Source: Phaffia rhodozyma
Taxonomy: Eukaryota; Basidiomycota; Tremellomycetes; Cystofilobasidiales; Mrakiaceae
Assembly: GCA_014706385.1 (NCBI GenBank)
Contig: JACGZH010000003.1
Span: 1,009,501 to 1,073,500, forward strand
DNA: 64,000 nucleotides
Direction: 5' to 3'
Under the pieces are notes generated by a model. The model searched no databases and had not been told where the DNA came from. It saw only the letters and a list, made by a program, of their open reading frames with translations. Shown here piece after piece: positions 47,545-59,700 of this stretch. Both the position numbers and the translations under genes were made by a program. Positions within the stretch are counted from its first letter, which is position 1, and every line of letters starts with the position of its first letter.

Positions 47545-50500
47545 TCAAAGAAAAACTCGCGGCGTACCTCCTACCATACCCACTGATTTCTGTCGATCAG
47601 GGGTCGAATCACCGCCTTCGCCTGGCAACCGCTTGAGTATCGTCTCCAACAATCCGGTGATTGTCTCCAACTTTTCCTCCACCTTTTTGACCCTATCCTC
47701 AAGCTCCAACTTTTCCTCCACCTTTTTGACCCTATCCTCAAGCTCCAACTTTTCCTCCACCTTTTTGACCCGATCCTCAAGCTCCAACTTGACACCTGGC
47801 TCGAGTTCCTGCTCATTCAGTACATCGCTCGCGTCTCCCACTGCGAATGATCCTCCTGTTCGATCGTTCATCGTCCGAGGACCATCCAGGCTCTTCGACA
47901 ACGCATAGCCTGAGGGAAACGAAGCTTGCTTGTTCTCTGGGATCGTTCGCGGAAGCGTCGTTGGGTTTGACATTGACATTGCTCGACGATGGATCCCCAC
48001 TGGTTTCCCACCTGGCATACTGGACGACAGGCTCGACATTGACGAAAAGCTTCCTCTGATAGGAGGAGCTACGAACAACCGGGCAAGAGGTGAAGGATGC
48101 ACTCGATTAAGTCCGTCGATCGATTCTTGTCGTTTCTTCGGGTGATGATTAGGATGTGGGGAAGAATTTGGGAAAACGACATGTCTGGTTGATTGGCCAT
48201 CGGTAGCAGCAGAAGGAAGGTCAGATGCCATGACAGCTGAGGGTGAATTGGATGTCGAGCGACCTGCATCGGTGTTGTTTGAAGAATTCGCTATCGATTG
48301 GGGTTCCGTTTTGAGGATAGATGGTAAATCCTCCGGATAGGAATCATCAACGTCCCAACCGTCATCAGAGATATCATCCGACGATTCATCCCATCCTCCG
48401 CACTCTTCTTCAATCTCAAATACATGTTCGATCTCTGATGATGTTCCTACCAGACCTTCAATCAAAGCTATGAGTGGCCGATAGAGGAGAAGGTTTGTCA
48501 GTCATAGCCTTCCAACCTTCAACGAAGAACCAAATGCAAGCTCGGCACGAGTAATTTGCAAGTGGAATCAATCACATACGAAGATTATGCAACCGTTTAG
48601 GAACGATCACCGCCATCTTTTCGAGCCAGTTCATTGAAGTCTCGTATACCAAAGATTTTTGGATCACCCCTCGTTCGTAAAGCCTGAATTCTCAGTGGTC
48701 AGTTAATCTATTCGGGATTATATATTACTAGTTAAATTACAGTTGCATGAACGTACGAGATACATATCAGAATGGGAAAGGCAGATATTCGGATGAAAGC
48801 TACATTAAGCTTATGAAACCATCTGGGTGAGAGGAAAGGCTTGAGACTAATAGAGAGTACACGTTGATGTCTATGTCAGACACTTCGATCGAGTCATACA
48901 CAACTTAGCAACATGGTTCCACTCACGGAATCATTCCGGCAACAGCCAACAAGTTGAAAGGCGCTTGATAACTGAATACAGCGTCTGCTTTAGCTCCCTC
49001 GATGGTGGTAACCGCGCGACGGAACATAGCCTCGGCAGTAGCATCTTGAGATATATCGGCGAACGTTTTGGACAGGATGGCGACCAGGACCGTGAGGATC
49101 ACTGATAGACGATAGGCATGTTCAGCGACAAGTCACTCTGATCCAAAAGCGAAATCAATCTATTTGACTCACAGGTATTGGAAAGGCAAGCATACAAGCT
49201 GTGAAACCACATGTGAAGAGTGAAGAAAGAGTGATAAGGTCAGCGTGGTTCACTTCAACTCCTTTTTCTCAATTCTCCAAGAAGCTGGCCACGAACACTG
49301 ACAAGCGCCAAAATGGTGAGCATCGGTCAGTATGCCATTCTCTTTTATGTCGTAAGCATGCAAATACAGATCACTCACTAATCACAAGAGGACCAAAGAC
49401 AGGATGGAAGTTGGTGGCTTCGTTGAATCCGGTAGCATCCAACCCGAACCAGATATCGAGCATCCACCACGACTAGAGAATCCACAGATCTTGATGTTCA
49501 GCTTTTCGATCGACATACCGAACTGGAACAGCGCGCAGATGTACTAACGATTGTAGTCGCAGGAACTCTACAAAAAGTGAAGGAAACAAAAAACTTAGTA
49601 AGCTTTCGACCGCCTAATTTCTGTATAGCTGTTTTTAATAATACATACCTCTCTATTTTCGCAACAAATATGAAATGAACAGCATGCGTGAGCGAGGTCG
49701 AAAATGAACTTAGATTCGTGATAACATGACAAACACATACTCTCTGCTAGGGTATACAACGCGTAACAGAATCCAAGAAAGCAGAACACGGTGATGAACA
49801 TCAAGAAGCTAAACTCGATGATCATGGACCGCATAGCCAAAATCATCAGATTGTCACTCAAGGTGACAAACACCAGTCTGGTAGAACCGTAAACGTAGGG
49901 TGATTTAGTTGGGTAGAAGGTCTAATCGCGAATAACAGACTCAATAGACATACCTCGGGAACATCAAACCTTGAAGAACAGAAAAGAGAACGCTGCAAAT
50001 GAGTATACCAACACTCGCCAAGATCGAAAAACAACTGCACTGAATGCTCACAAGCTCCAATGGCCAACATGTCGATTCCCAATGTTGCCGCCCACTGATT
50101 ATCTGATCCAAACCACGGGGAAAGTCCATAGATCCTAAGACTCAGATAAGATAGGAAGATTCCTACAAATGCAAGGTCAAATCTGTACAGTCCACGAGAC
50201 GCGAGATGTTCAGTTCATCATTTAAAGAGACATCATTCTAGCAGTGTAGGACAAGAAATCATAATTCTAGACGTACCCGTTCCAGAGGTTGGCCGAGTAG
50301 ACTATGCACATGGTAGGAGAAGAGACTGGGTAAGCCCGAGACACAACAAGGTCGTTGAACAAGCCCGAAAAGGTTTACCTTGCATTCCATGTCTAAGGGT
50401 TCGAGAAAGAGAAAGTTGGCAATCAGGTTCGCCGTTGTGACTAGAGCACTAACTCTGGCGAGCTGAAGATCAGCAAAACTAAACATACTCTGCGGCTCCA

Positions 50501-52227
50501 GCTAATTTGTCGAGTGAAAATCCTAGATATGGCGTTTCGAAAGAAAGAAAGGAATTTTCAGCGGCGAGAGTATTGAGGGTAGCCTCTGATCTGCTTACCA
50601 GCTGCATAGATGATAAACAGCCATTCTGGAACATTGACACGCGTTGTGTCCGAAGTCTCGAGAACAATCACAAACAGCACGAAAAGTATAAGAAAGCTGT
50701 TGGTATGCAGAAAATTTCATGAGCGCAAGCGATCGGTAAGCACTCTGTATGAAACAAACACTATGAAAACGAAGGAAGGGTGAGCGTACTTCCAGAATTC
50801 AAGAAACGCGCGGATCCTTGGGACTTTGAGTCGGTAATGATCAAGCAGAGGAGCCAAGTGCGGGTTATATATGCTAATAGGTTTCTTCTTATAGTTCTGA
50901 CAGTTCTCGATCGAAAAATCTAGTTAGAACGCTGAATAGCGGAGACATTGCTGGACAAGGGCACAAATCAAACGTACACTACCAACAAAGAGAAAAGGGA
51001 AGAATTTCAACCGGCTGTTTGCGTCTTTAGATTCAGAGATGTTGAAACATGCTCACTCTGCTATTATAGCGTGCTGGTTCGACGCCTGGTAAACCACGCG
51101 GCCCGTCCAGATACCATCTTTGTCAAGACAAATTGGAACGTCAAATCAGAGTCAATGATCCCGCTATTCATATACTAAACACCATTCCGTCCTGAAGCTG
51201 TTGTTTTTCTCTCTTTCTTTCAAACACTCACGGATAACCTTCTGCGCGGATGGGCATTTGATCAACCTCTTTGCTCTACTAATGATGGCCATTTCTAGAG
51301 CGTTCCCCACTCTCTCGACTTGACCGTCCTCACCCTCCTCCTCCATCAACTTTTGACGAACAACGTCCGAGCAACCTTGATAGAGATCCCAAGGAGTGAG
51401 CAATACAGTAGCTAGTTCGATCGTCCTCTCTGACCATGCACGAAGAAGCCTGATCGCTAGTAGTTCACATAGGGTTGCTCTCGATTGGGAAAGAACAGAG
51501 AGTGATAGCGAGGTGGATGCCAGTCTTATGAATTGAACTCTGTTGATCATCAAACAGAACACTGATCGTTGAGCAAGTACATGAAACAGAACATAAAGAG
51601 CACAAGACCATTGACAAGATTAGAACGAAGACGTGCTCTACGACAAATCAGAAGGAAACAAGCCATACCGGTCGCATGGTTCTTCTTTGCCAACAGCTTT
51701 TCAGTCAACGGCCTTACGATCGTATATGACGTCTCCGGATTTTGTAGTTGTTCCCAATTTAGCGGAGTATCTGTATGAGAAAGAGCAGGACCGATATGGA
51801 AAGGTGTCAAACAAAAAATGAGCATGTTCCGCTGTAAATCTGATCTCCAAGTGCCGAGGACCACACCTCCAACTTGTGATCCATCTTTCTTGAGCAACAT
51901 TCAAACGAGCTGACCGATGTGTTGCTATTTCGATAGAATCCCCAGAAAATCCCAAAGCACACGCCCACACAAGACCGGAACACATAAACAATTAATACAT
52001 CTATACGTCAGCCCCAACAAGTCAGAGGATGACGAAAACAAGAAGGGATGAAGACTAACGATGACATCCTTTCTAATCTCATGGATCAAAGGGTACACCA
52101 TCGTCGAGGCAAGCATGTCCGACGAAGGACCCAGTAGTGGAACCCTTTCTTCTGGGTCATTCGCCGCCCGTGTCGGATACGTGCTGGATAACCTCTCGAT
52201 ATTCGACGGTCTTTGCAAAAACTCCAT
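47545..52227 (-). CDS. YVC1: TRP-type vacuolar cation channel, Yvc1-like, 22 exons
   Basis: Predicted calcium-release channel of the vacuole. Exons: 52227-52060, 51924-51915, 51770-51669, 51537-51232, 51117-51057, 50978 (1 nt), 50896-50790, 50696-50599, 50522-50489, 50392-50379, 50301-50277, 50182-50052, 49969-49954, 49877-49741, 49565-49549, 49472-49379, 49297 (1 nt), 49198-49173, 49101-48927, 48846-48757, 48683-48580, 48467-47545; 879 aa. Family blocks: IRKDVIQHIDTPLNWEQL, ATLCELLAIRLLRAW, ALEMAIISRAKRLI, GIWTGRVVYQ, DNYKKKPISIYNP, APLLDHYRLKVPRIRAFLEF, GIDMLAIGACLMFPRLVFV, SWWMLDIWFGLDATGF, GPLVIILYACLSNTLILTVLVAILSKTFADI, DATAEAMFRRAVTTIEG, SYQAPFNLLA. The acidic/Ser-rich cytosolic tail ends in a predicted coiled coil. 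Phase closes only with both 1-nt exons or an equivalent one-base shift at each site. Confidence 0.88.
47665..47781 (-). repeat. Three tandem 39-bp repeats in the YVC1 C-terminal coding region
   Basis: Three head-to-tail 39-bp units (47665-47703, 47704-47742, 47743-47781) encode KLELEDRVKKVEE three times, with heptad-like hydrophobic spacing. The units are almost identical in DNA (one visible base change in the last), which points to recent duplication. Confidence 0.95.
49297..49297 (-). other. Candidate 1-nt exon of YVC1 (second)
   Basis: A single T (minus strand) sits between acceptor CTTGTCAG and donor GTTCGT. The flanking introns would be 81 nt (49378-49298, branch-like ACTGAC) and 98 nt (49296-49199, branch-like GCTGACC). 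Inclusion turns A|T|C into an Ile codon and gives GPLVIILYACLSNT. Confidence 0.6.
50978..50978 (-). other. Candidate 1-nt exon of YVC1 (first)
   Basis: A single T (minus strand) sits between acceptor TTGTTGGTAG and donor GTACGT. Flanking introns would be 78 nt (51056-50979) and 81 nt (50977-50897, with TTCTAAC branch-like site). Inclusion completes GA|T as Asp and gives the conserved ADNYKKKPI. Confidence 0.65.
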
Positions 52228-52823
52228 GTTGAGGGAAAGAGAAGGAGAGAGCTATGCCAAAGGCCGTTTGAACCGATCAGACAGGGCTATGATGGTCCAA
52301 AGCGATCCTTGAGGCGAAAGCCGGTTAGACTCGAGACAGATTCCGGACCAACTTCTTTTTTCTTACGTACACCGATGACGCACCACGCTTCAGTCGGATG
52401 AAGAGAAGAGATTCGCGCTTATATGCACGCGTTGATATCGTCTCGATCAGAAGGCATGAAGAGCATGGTTATAGAGTGACTTCAAGACATCACAAAAGAT
52501 AGAGAGGACAGGAGAAAAGAGTTGTGTTTACGAGAAAGGAGGAAAAAGAAGCAAGAGCTGACAAAAGTCCGAGTGAGTGAATCAAGGACGGTATGCAAAG
52601 AATGGCCGACCAAGGTATGCAGTTCGTAAAGAAAGAAGTATAGTAATCGTCAAAATGTCTGAGGTGTACGGGCTATTCAAACAGAAATGATGAATGAACA
52701 GAGTAGCAGAGTCTGACAGATAGAGTAGAAAGAAGGACGTATGAAAGATGACTGGATACACAGTAGAGAAAGAGGGAAGAAAGAAAGAAAGGAAAAAAAG
52801 CAAGGGAAAGTCCTAGGTAGCTA
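52228..52823. other. Region between the YVC1 start and the GH79 stop
   Basis: 596 bp; purine-rich on the plus strand. It must contain the YVC1 promoter. No motif stands out. Confidence 0.4.
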
Positions 52824-55800
52824 TCAAAGATAAACCACAGCGACGGCACTGAAAATCATCATAAGCCACGAGCTAGTGATTGATGAGATCCTCTCGGGCG
52901 CTCCACTAACGTTGGCAGCGCCTCCCTTGCTTGTGCTTCCAAGTGTACCGTTACCTGTCGATCTGCCATTACTGGTGGACAGCACAGCTGGATCCACGGT
53001 CGCAGTTCCGGCTCCGTTCGCTGCGTACGTCGTACCAAATGTCGTCGCAGACTTCGTAGAGGAAGAGTCCGTAACGACCGATCCAGAAGAGGCCGTCAAG
53101 GCGTCTTGGGTGAGGAAAACAAGCGCATACGAGGGAGCCTTCATCGGGATCGAACATTGGTTGTTTTCGCATGTGATGTTGACAGTTGATACGGTGCCGC
53201 TCAACGTACCATCCGCAGACCAAGCACCACCAGTTCCGGCAGCTTGGCCGGCCCAGGTGATGTCCCATTGTTCGGCGGTCGAGTTTGCATAAAGGTATCT
53301 CACGTAGACTTCGGACAGGGTGTTTGTTGTCGTCCCCTCGGACTTCCCGCCGATGGAGACGACGGCATTGTAATCCGAGGCGCCGGACGAGTCGGTAATA
53401 AAGTTGAATAAAGTAACCTTGGTGGGAGCGTTGTCCTCGTAGATAGCATATGCCGGGAAATAGATCGAGTTATTGCCCTTGAAGAACACAGAGAATGCAG
53501 GTAAGTACAGCAAGCGAGACATACCAATTAAAAACATATTGAAGACGTACTGTAAGATCAGTGACCTGACTGAGATTCTTGCTTCCAAACGTTTCGGCCA
53601 TTGCAAGGAAAGAGTAATAGATAGGACCGGTCGACCAGCCTCGGAAGGTCGATTGGTTCGTCTGAACGGCAGTGAAGGGCTATACGATAGGAGGGAGAGA
53701 ATGTTAACTTTCATATCGACGTCGATTTGAAAGAAAGAAAAAAACGGGTGGTCTTACATTGTAGTAGGCATCTCGGCCTCCAACATGGTAGAGCGCACTC
53801 GTGAAGTTGTTTGCAGCCAGGGTCAACGACCAATCAAGAGCCCTTTAAAGGATGGAAGGAAAGCGCTTCGGTCAACCTCATATCCATAGTTCTTGACAAA
53901 GAACAAGATAGAAATCCGGGTGCTCACCAGAGAGCAGCCCCGAACGAGTCACTCAGACCAGAGAACCCAGAGCACGAGGCCGTGTTCGTCTCCATCATAG
54001 ACACCTCGAGGCCTTGGATACAGACACAGACGGATAGACAAAAGACATATCAGAATGAAACTGTGTACTCATACATGCGTCCTTATATATCAATTCAAGT
54101 TTATGCTCACCGGCCTCGATACCTCGCGTGGCGGGTTCAACGTAAGACTGCACCAAGGTGGCCGCGTTAGTGTGGTTCAAAAATGTGGGGAATAAGACTT
54201 GAGATTGTGTTGTTGGCTGATTGTCACACTATACGCCGGCAGAGAATACCGAAGGGAAAAAAAGAAAGAAAAAAAATGGTAAGACGTGTAAAAGGCCAAA
54301 TGAAGTCTGGACGGGACGACATACGTTGTTTTCCGGGTAGCTATAGGCAGAAAGGGTGGAGCAATTAAAGCGGAGAAATAAAGGCAGGAAGGAGCAGTTG
54401 AAGCGTTCGGTCAGAAGATTTTTACGGTTACGAGACGAGAGCAGATCTCTGGACGTACTGTTGGTAAGACAGCGTGTTCATTCGCGACCCAAACTGAGTG
54501 AGCAACCCAAGATCAAGGATTCCATTGTTGTCCCAGCTAGAACCATCGAGAAGGAATAGTAGAAAAGGGCTCAGTAAGTGAGAGACAGGCGCGACGGGAG
54601 TTGACATGCACGTACTTGCAGCAAATGTTGGGAAGGGCAAAGTTGTTTAGGTTAGGTATGTCAGCATCGACCGAAGACTCATCCGTGAAGAAGGAATCAA
54701 TCTCGGAGAGATATGTGCTCTGATCGTAGCTAGAGTTTCGACGACCGCCGGCGTATCTATATAAGAAATCTGTGATCAGGGAACCTTTCGAGCAAAACAT
54801 GATGAACGGATTGAAAAAGTTTGGCTTACAGATCAGGCTCGTTGGCAAGCTGAAAGCCGATAAGATTACTGCCGAGTGAATCCTCGACGAACCGGGCAAC
54901 CTCCATAGCGTTGGTCCAACCAGACACAGTATCATTGGCGAAAGCCAAACCAAAATACCATTCGGTGTTGACCAAAGAGCTGACGTTCATCATGGCATAG
55001 ACAAGATCCTCGGTGTAAAGCACTGTTAGAGTATGGAGTTAGTCTAGAGACGGTCTTTTTGGGGTTGAGAACAGGGATTGGAAGGACGAACCATCTGGGG
55101 TGTTTGTGGTTGTGGCGGTCGAGGACGCTTTCTCTAGGAAAGATCTGGCAGGTTTCAAAGATAATCAAGAAGAAATAACGTTTAGCATGGAGAGGGGACA
55201 GTCGAAACAGATGGTGAAACATACCCTCCGGCGCCTCCTCCAGGAAGCTCGTCGACGGGATACATAATCGAACCCTCCTGGGAGTTTCCACCGATTCGAA
55301 TCCTGGCTCCCGACTGAGTACGAGAACGCAAGTTCTGTAGGTAGTTGAGAAACGGAGCTCGGAGCTCGATCGAGGATGGTCCCACTGAAGATGGAATATC
55401 ATGAAGGATAACAAACAGACGTTGGTTAGAGAGCAAGGATTGATAATGATATGGACGACGACGACAACAATGACTTACAGACTTGATTCGCCTGTTTGAA
55501 GACAAACCCCGAGGGATGATACTGATTAGATTGGTGTTTGTGTCTCGGAGAATAAACAAGGATCATACGTACGACGGACAACTCGACACTGAACCCCATA
55601 AAGTTTCCTTTCTGGGCAACACTAACTTTGGCGTTTCCTCTGGCCGGATCAACCAAAGCATCTGTGGATTCCCAGAGAGACCAGGTCATGGATGTTGGCT
55701 GGTCGCCTGGTGGAGAAGGAGGGGTCAATATGGCGGCCGAGTAGGCGGCAGTAGAGGTGGCAGAAGCCGCCGAGGCCGAGGCAGTCGCAGTGGTTGTTTG

Positions 55801-55929
55801 CCCAGCGAGGGTGGTATAAATCTGAAAGGCACGCTTGTCGATTGGTTTTGGTTCTGGTTCTGGTAGAGCAGATGACATTATGGCAGACAAGAGAAGGGCC
55901 GGCAAAGGAAAGGAATAGGGCAGAAACAT
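52824..55929 (-). CDS. Secreted GH79 family glycosidase, probably GPI-anchored
   Basis: Predicted beta-glucuronidase-like enzyme acting on wall or extracellular glycans; substrate inferred from family only. Exons: 55929-55573, 55491-55479 (13 nt), 55384-55225, 55144-55092, 55022-54830, 54756-54616, 54536-54459, 54340-54325 (16 nt), 54228-54111, 54012-53928, 53842-53758, 53679-53551, 53477-52824; 693 aa. A signal peptide is followed by a possible Kex2 site (PIDKR). Catalytic-domain blocks: MGFSVELSV-ANQVLGPSS, ARIRIGGNSQEGSIM, VLYTEDLVYAMMNVSSLVNTEWYFGLAF, NLIGFQLANEPDLY (acid/base Glu in NEP), LSYQHYPENNCDN, MMETNTASCSGF (likely nucleophile Glu) and SALYHVGGRDAYYN. The C-terminus is Ser/Thr-rich and ends in a hydrophobic stretch (SSWLMMIFSAVAVVYL), which fits a GPI signal. 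Confidence 0.88.
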
Positions 55930-56746
55930 CGTTTTCCGTCTGAAACTGTCGATGTGTGTGTCTGAGAGGATGTCGACGAAGGGACTCAGAGAATGGCAAG
56001 GATTGGGTTTCGATCCGAAAGAAAAGGCACGAGAAGAAAAAGAAAGGAAAAGCGAGAAGAAAGCTAGGCTTGTCCTTGAGCACGTTTACACAAAGAGGAA
56101 AGAAAGAAGAGGAAGACAAGAAAAGAGGGACAACGGCGTCGACGGTTAGGGATGAGTGGATGTCGATAGGTTGATAGGTTGAGGACGGACGTTGACGCTT
56201 TGGATGGATAGGGATGGCTTGAAAGGATCTGCCCTGTTTTTCTGCCTTCTTTTTCACTCGCCCTTCTTTCCTCTTTTCTTGTCTCTTTCTTTCGTTCGTT
56301 CGTTCGTTCGTCCGTCCGTCTGTTCGTTCGCTCGCTCGCCCTCTAAATCGATCTCAAGCAATGCCTATTCTCTTGAAAGTCCAGACTGCTCTCTTTCGCT
56401 TCTTGAGCTGCGGCAAGCCTCTTTTGGAAACAAGCCACGACTCCTGCGAGTGCTTCTATTTTCTCTTTTCACTGTTGTTGATGAATGTATATATACATAC
56501 ACACACGCATACGCACACGCACACACGCACAAGACCTCATCTATAATAGAACAGAACAATTCCCTGAGGTCCAAAGGAAAGGCAAGAACGCAAGTGTGAA
56601 AGAAAGGGTATAAACCATTGAAACGTATGTATTAAGAAAGGATTACAACGCAAATTGCTCACGCGAGTGTCGAGATTAAACTTAATAACAAAAAATCAAA
56701 TTCCAGTTAAGGAAAGTTGGAGAAAAGAACAATAGTTTCCGGCCGA
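55930..56746. other. GH79 promoter and DIL-gene 3' region with simple repeats
   Basis: 817 bp. A (TTCG)n tetranucleotide tract lies at 56291-56338 and a CA-type tract at about 56494-56530. No gene recognised. Confidence 0.5.
56291..56338 (+). repeat. (TTCG)n imperfect tetranucleotide repeat
   Basis: About twelve units, mainly TTCG with some TCCG and CTCG variants, upstream of the GH79 gene. Confidence 0.85.
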
Positions 56747-59700
56747 TCATTCAGCTGATCGCTGATCCAGACGTTTTCTCGATACAGGCGATCCTGACCA
56801 GCTCATTTTTCTCCGAAACCAAGAATTCGACTCGTCTGCTTTCTCTGCCTCCTTCTCCAGCTCGTCGTCGAGCTGTCGGGTGTTGTATCCAGGCGTCAAT
56901 GTACCGACCGAAGATGCACTCGGTGACAGACTGCCAGATAAACTGACGTCAGGCTGATCGTCGTGAACCATCCTCAGCGTGTCCAACCGGCTGGGAGTCA
57001 TCCGTCGCATCCTAGGTGACCATCCGGTCGGAACAGAGCGCACCCCGTCGTACCTCCCTTCTGGAGCGATACGCGAATCCTCGACTCCCGCCACTACGCA
57101 ACTCTCGAAAGGATCAGTACGATCGCCTGAACCGTTGCTCAACGGCACCGGCGTCCGGACGTCCGGACCAGCCAGATCAGTCATCACTTTCCCGCCGTTC
57201 CCGTCCCCGGTCCGTCGGTCTTTTCTGACTTTAGCGGTCTCGACCGAATCCAACCAAGTTAGGAAGCCGAGAGGTAAATCCTGAACGGGACGGTGCGTCC
57301 GTCTGACGAAACGTAGAGAACGCGCGCCCGAACACGAGCCACTCGCCCTTGAAGATGGTCTGGAGGAAGACATGCTCGACCGAACCGATCCAGCTACCAA
57401 TGAGCTTCTCCCGTCGTTCTCATCGTCGGTGTCGTTTACTCTGTTTAGTCCGGCCTCTTCCAGGTGAAACAACTCGAAAGGAGCACCCGGCGGAGGGACC
57501 GTCGTGAGCAGTGTGTTCTCGGACGGAAGGGCGAACGGAAGCATGAACCTTGAATCCATCAGTTCCCCTTGACATTCCGGTGAGCCAGGCAGGTCGTGTT
57601 CACCCCCGCTGCCGCTGTCGCCCTCCTCGAACAGCTTGTCCACCCACATCACCGCCGCGTCTAAAAGGTCAGTGTTGATCGGTCTTTCATTCTCGTTCAT
57701 CGACAACTCCCGGAGTCGGGCCTCAACTCCTACTCTTGTCCTTCGCTTTTCCCAATCCTTCTGAAGTTGGGCCAGGTACTGCGCACACTCTTCACTCATC
57801 CTTTCCTCGTTGACCTCAAACCGGTAGTCCCTCACTGCCCGTCTCATCTGGACCGGGTTCAATGACCGAAGAGAGGACACCATGACTACTAGATCGTCAA
57901 AATCGTCCAGACGCGAACAAGTCTGTAGCCATTGGAGTAGTTGGTTGACCGATTCCAGATGCTTCGAAGCCATCCGGATAGGCAAGCCAGCCTCTCGGAC
58001 CCAGTCCTCCATCGCGCAAACGTTCATCCGAATCTGAACTGCTTTGCTCCGACAGAGATACTTTTTCCGAATGAGTATTCGGTTGAAAGTTTCGCATCCG
58101 ATCCAGTAGTCTAAAGAAAATCAAAAATTGTCATCAGCAAACATGTACAAGAAACCTCACTCGTTTCATAAAAGTAGGAAGCTCGGATAGAACTTACAGA
58201 CTTGAGCGAACGATTGACAGATGATCGCAGGGTTGACTTCATACAACTGCAGTACCACAAGGACGGACGTCAAGAACGACGTGATCGTCTTTGGTGTCGT
58301 CGGCGTTGTTTTTGGTACCTTTGATGTTTTTGGCGTCATTACGCTCGATACTGACGCCGACCTCGCCTCTGCAGTCTGCTCCATGACAGACGAATCGGTC
58401 TGAGAGGTCGATAGCTTGGTCGACTGAGTGAGAGCCGAACGAATCTCTGCGATAGACGCTCGTTTCTTCAACGAAGCAATCTTGAAGCCTGACAGATCTA
58501 AACTGCCTCTCGTGGTCGAAGTACAACCCTCATTCTTTGCGTTGGCGTTGGCACTGGTGTTGATGGTTGATGAGAATACATCGAGTGCCCGAGGGACTAT
58601 CTTCTCTGCCGCCCTCTTCGCATTCGTCCCCCTTCCCGTCAAATTTCTTAAAAAGTTCCATTCGCCCTCGAATGATAGGTCGCTGAATTCTTCGGACATC
58701 GGTTCCCAATCCAATAGTGCTGCGTCGAGTAAAATGTCAACTTTTCGTTCGATAAACCGGATCACAAACACGTGAATCGCATCGATCAGTTCCTTTGAGA
58801 CCCGCGCATACAAAAACCAGATGTTAGTTCCCTACAATTAAATGGACCCTTGAAAAAGAATGCCTACCTGAAGGGAGATGAACAAATCCAACTCATGACA
58901 AGCAACTTTCAGATCAGCATCTGATCGAAGCAGGTGGAGAAGCAAGGTACAGTTGTAAAGCCAGAACGCCAGATGCGACAAGTCATCCGCATTGGCCTAT
59001 TGAAAAAAAAGAACGAGACGCACGCAAACACACTCAGTCTAATCAATATTCCTGCGCTGAATACAAGAATAGACTCGAGAAGGAGAAAATACGACATACG
59101 TAGATCACTTGCTCTATACGATCGACCACACTATCCAGCAACTCGATCAACCACTCTTCATCGCATCTGTAGAGCGCAAATCGAGCGAATAGATAAACAC
59201 TGTTCGCCGGTGCAGCCTTCCATTCCCTAGGAAACGGATTTGGTGGACACGAAGAGATCAAAGAATCCAAGAGCGATGGCAAAGTCGGGAGGGAGAATAC
59301 GAGCATCGAGCTGTAGGCTGGGTCGTCGTCATAATCGTCCTCGTCCTCGTCGTCACCATTGACAGAATTTGTTCTGTCGGCCTCTTCCAGATCGATTGCA
59401 TCTGATTCAGACTCTGACTCGTTCAACCCGTTCATCAGCTTTCTTCCTTCTCGTTTCTTTCTCTGTAACTTTCTATCCACCTCATCTGCCTCTTCGCCCT
59501 CCCACATCTTCTCCGTCAACCGACCTGCCGGGACGCCCACCTTCTCCGCCACTGTCGACACCCACCGTTCTTTCTTTTCTCTCATAAGCTCCCGTTGCTC
59601 TTGACGGCGCGCGAGTTGGGATCGAGCGACGGATGCAGATATCGACGCTGTCGACCGACGTCTCGCCACAGGCCGTTTATTGGAGGTTGAATCTGAAGGA

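Noticed and set aside
49199..49378. 31-nt exon (CTTCTTGGAG...) in YVC1 instead of the 1-nt exon
   Set aside because: Phase fits, but it would insert a charged peptide into the S6 membrane helix; kept only as an alternative to test.
49954..50051. Apparent one-base frameshift in YVC1 after GIDMLAIGA
   Set aside because: It arises only if the acceptor at TTTGCAG (before 49992) is used. The acceptor CTTCAAG before 49969 gives a 16-nt exon encoding CLMFPR, in phase and with the conserved motif.
48757..52227. YVC1 as a pseudogene because of many short interrupted frames
   Set aside because: With microexons included all 21 junctions close in phase and every family motif is intact.
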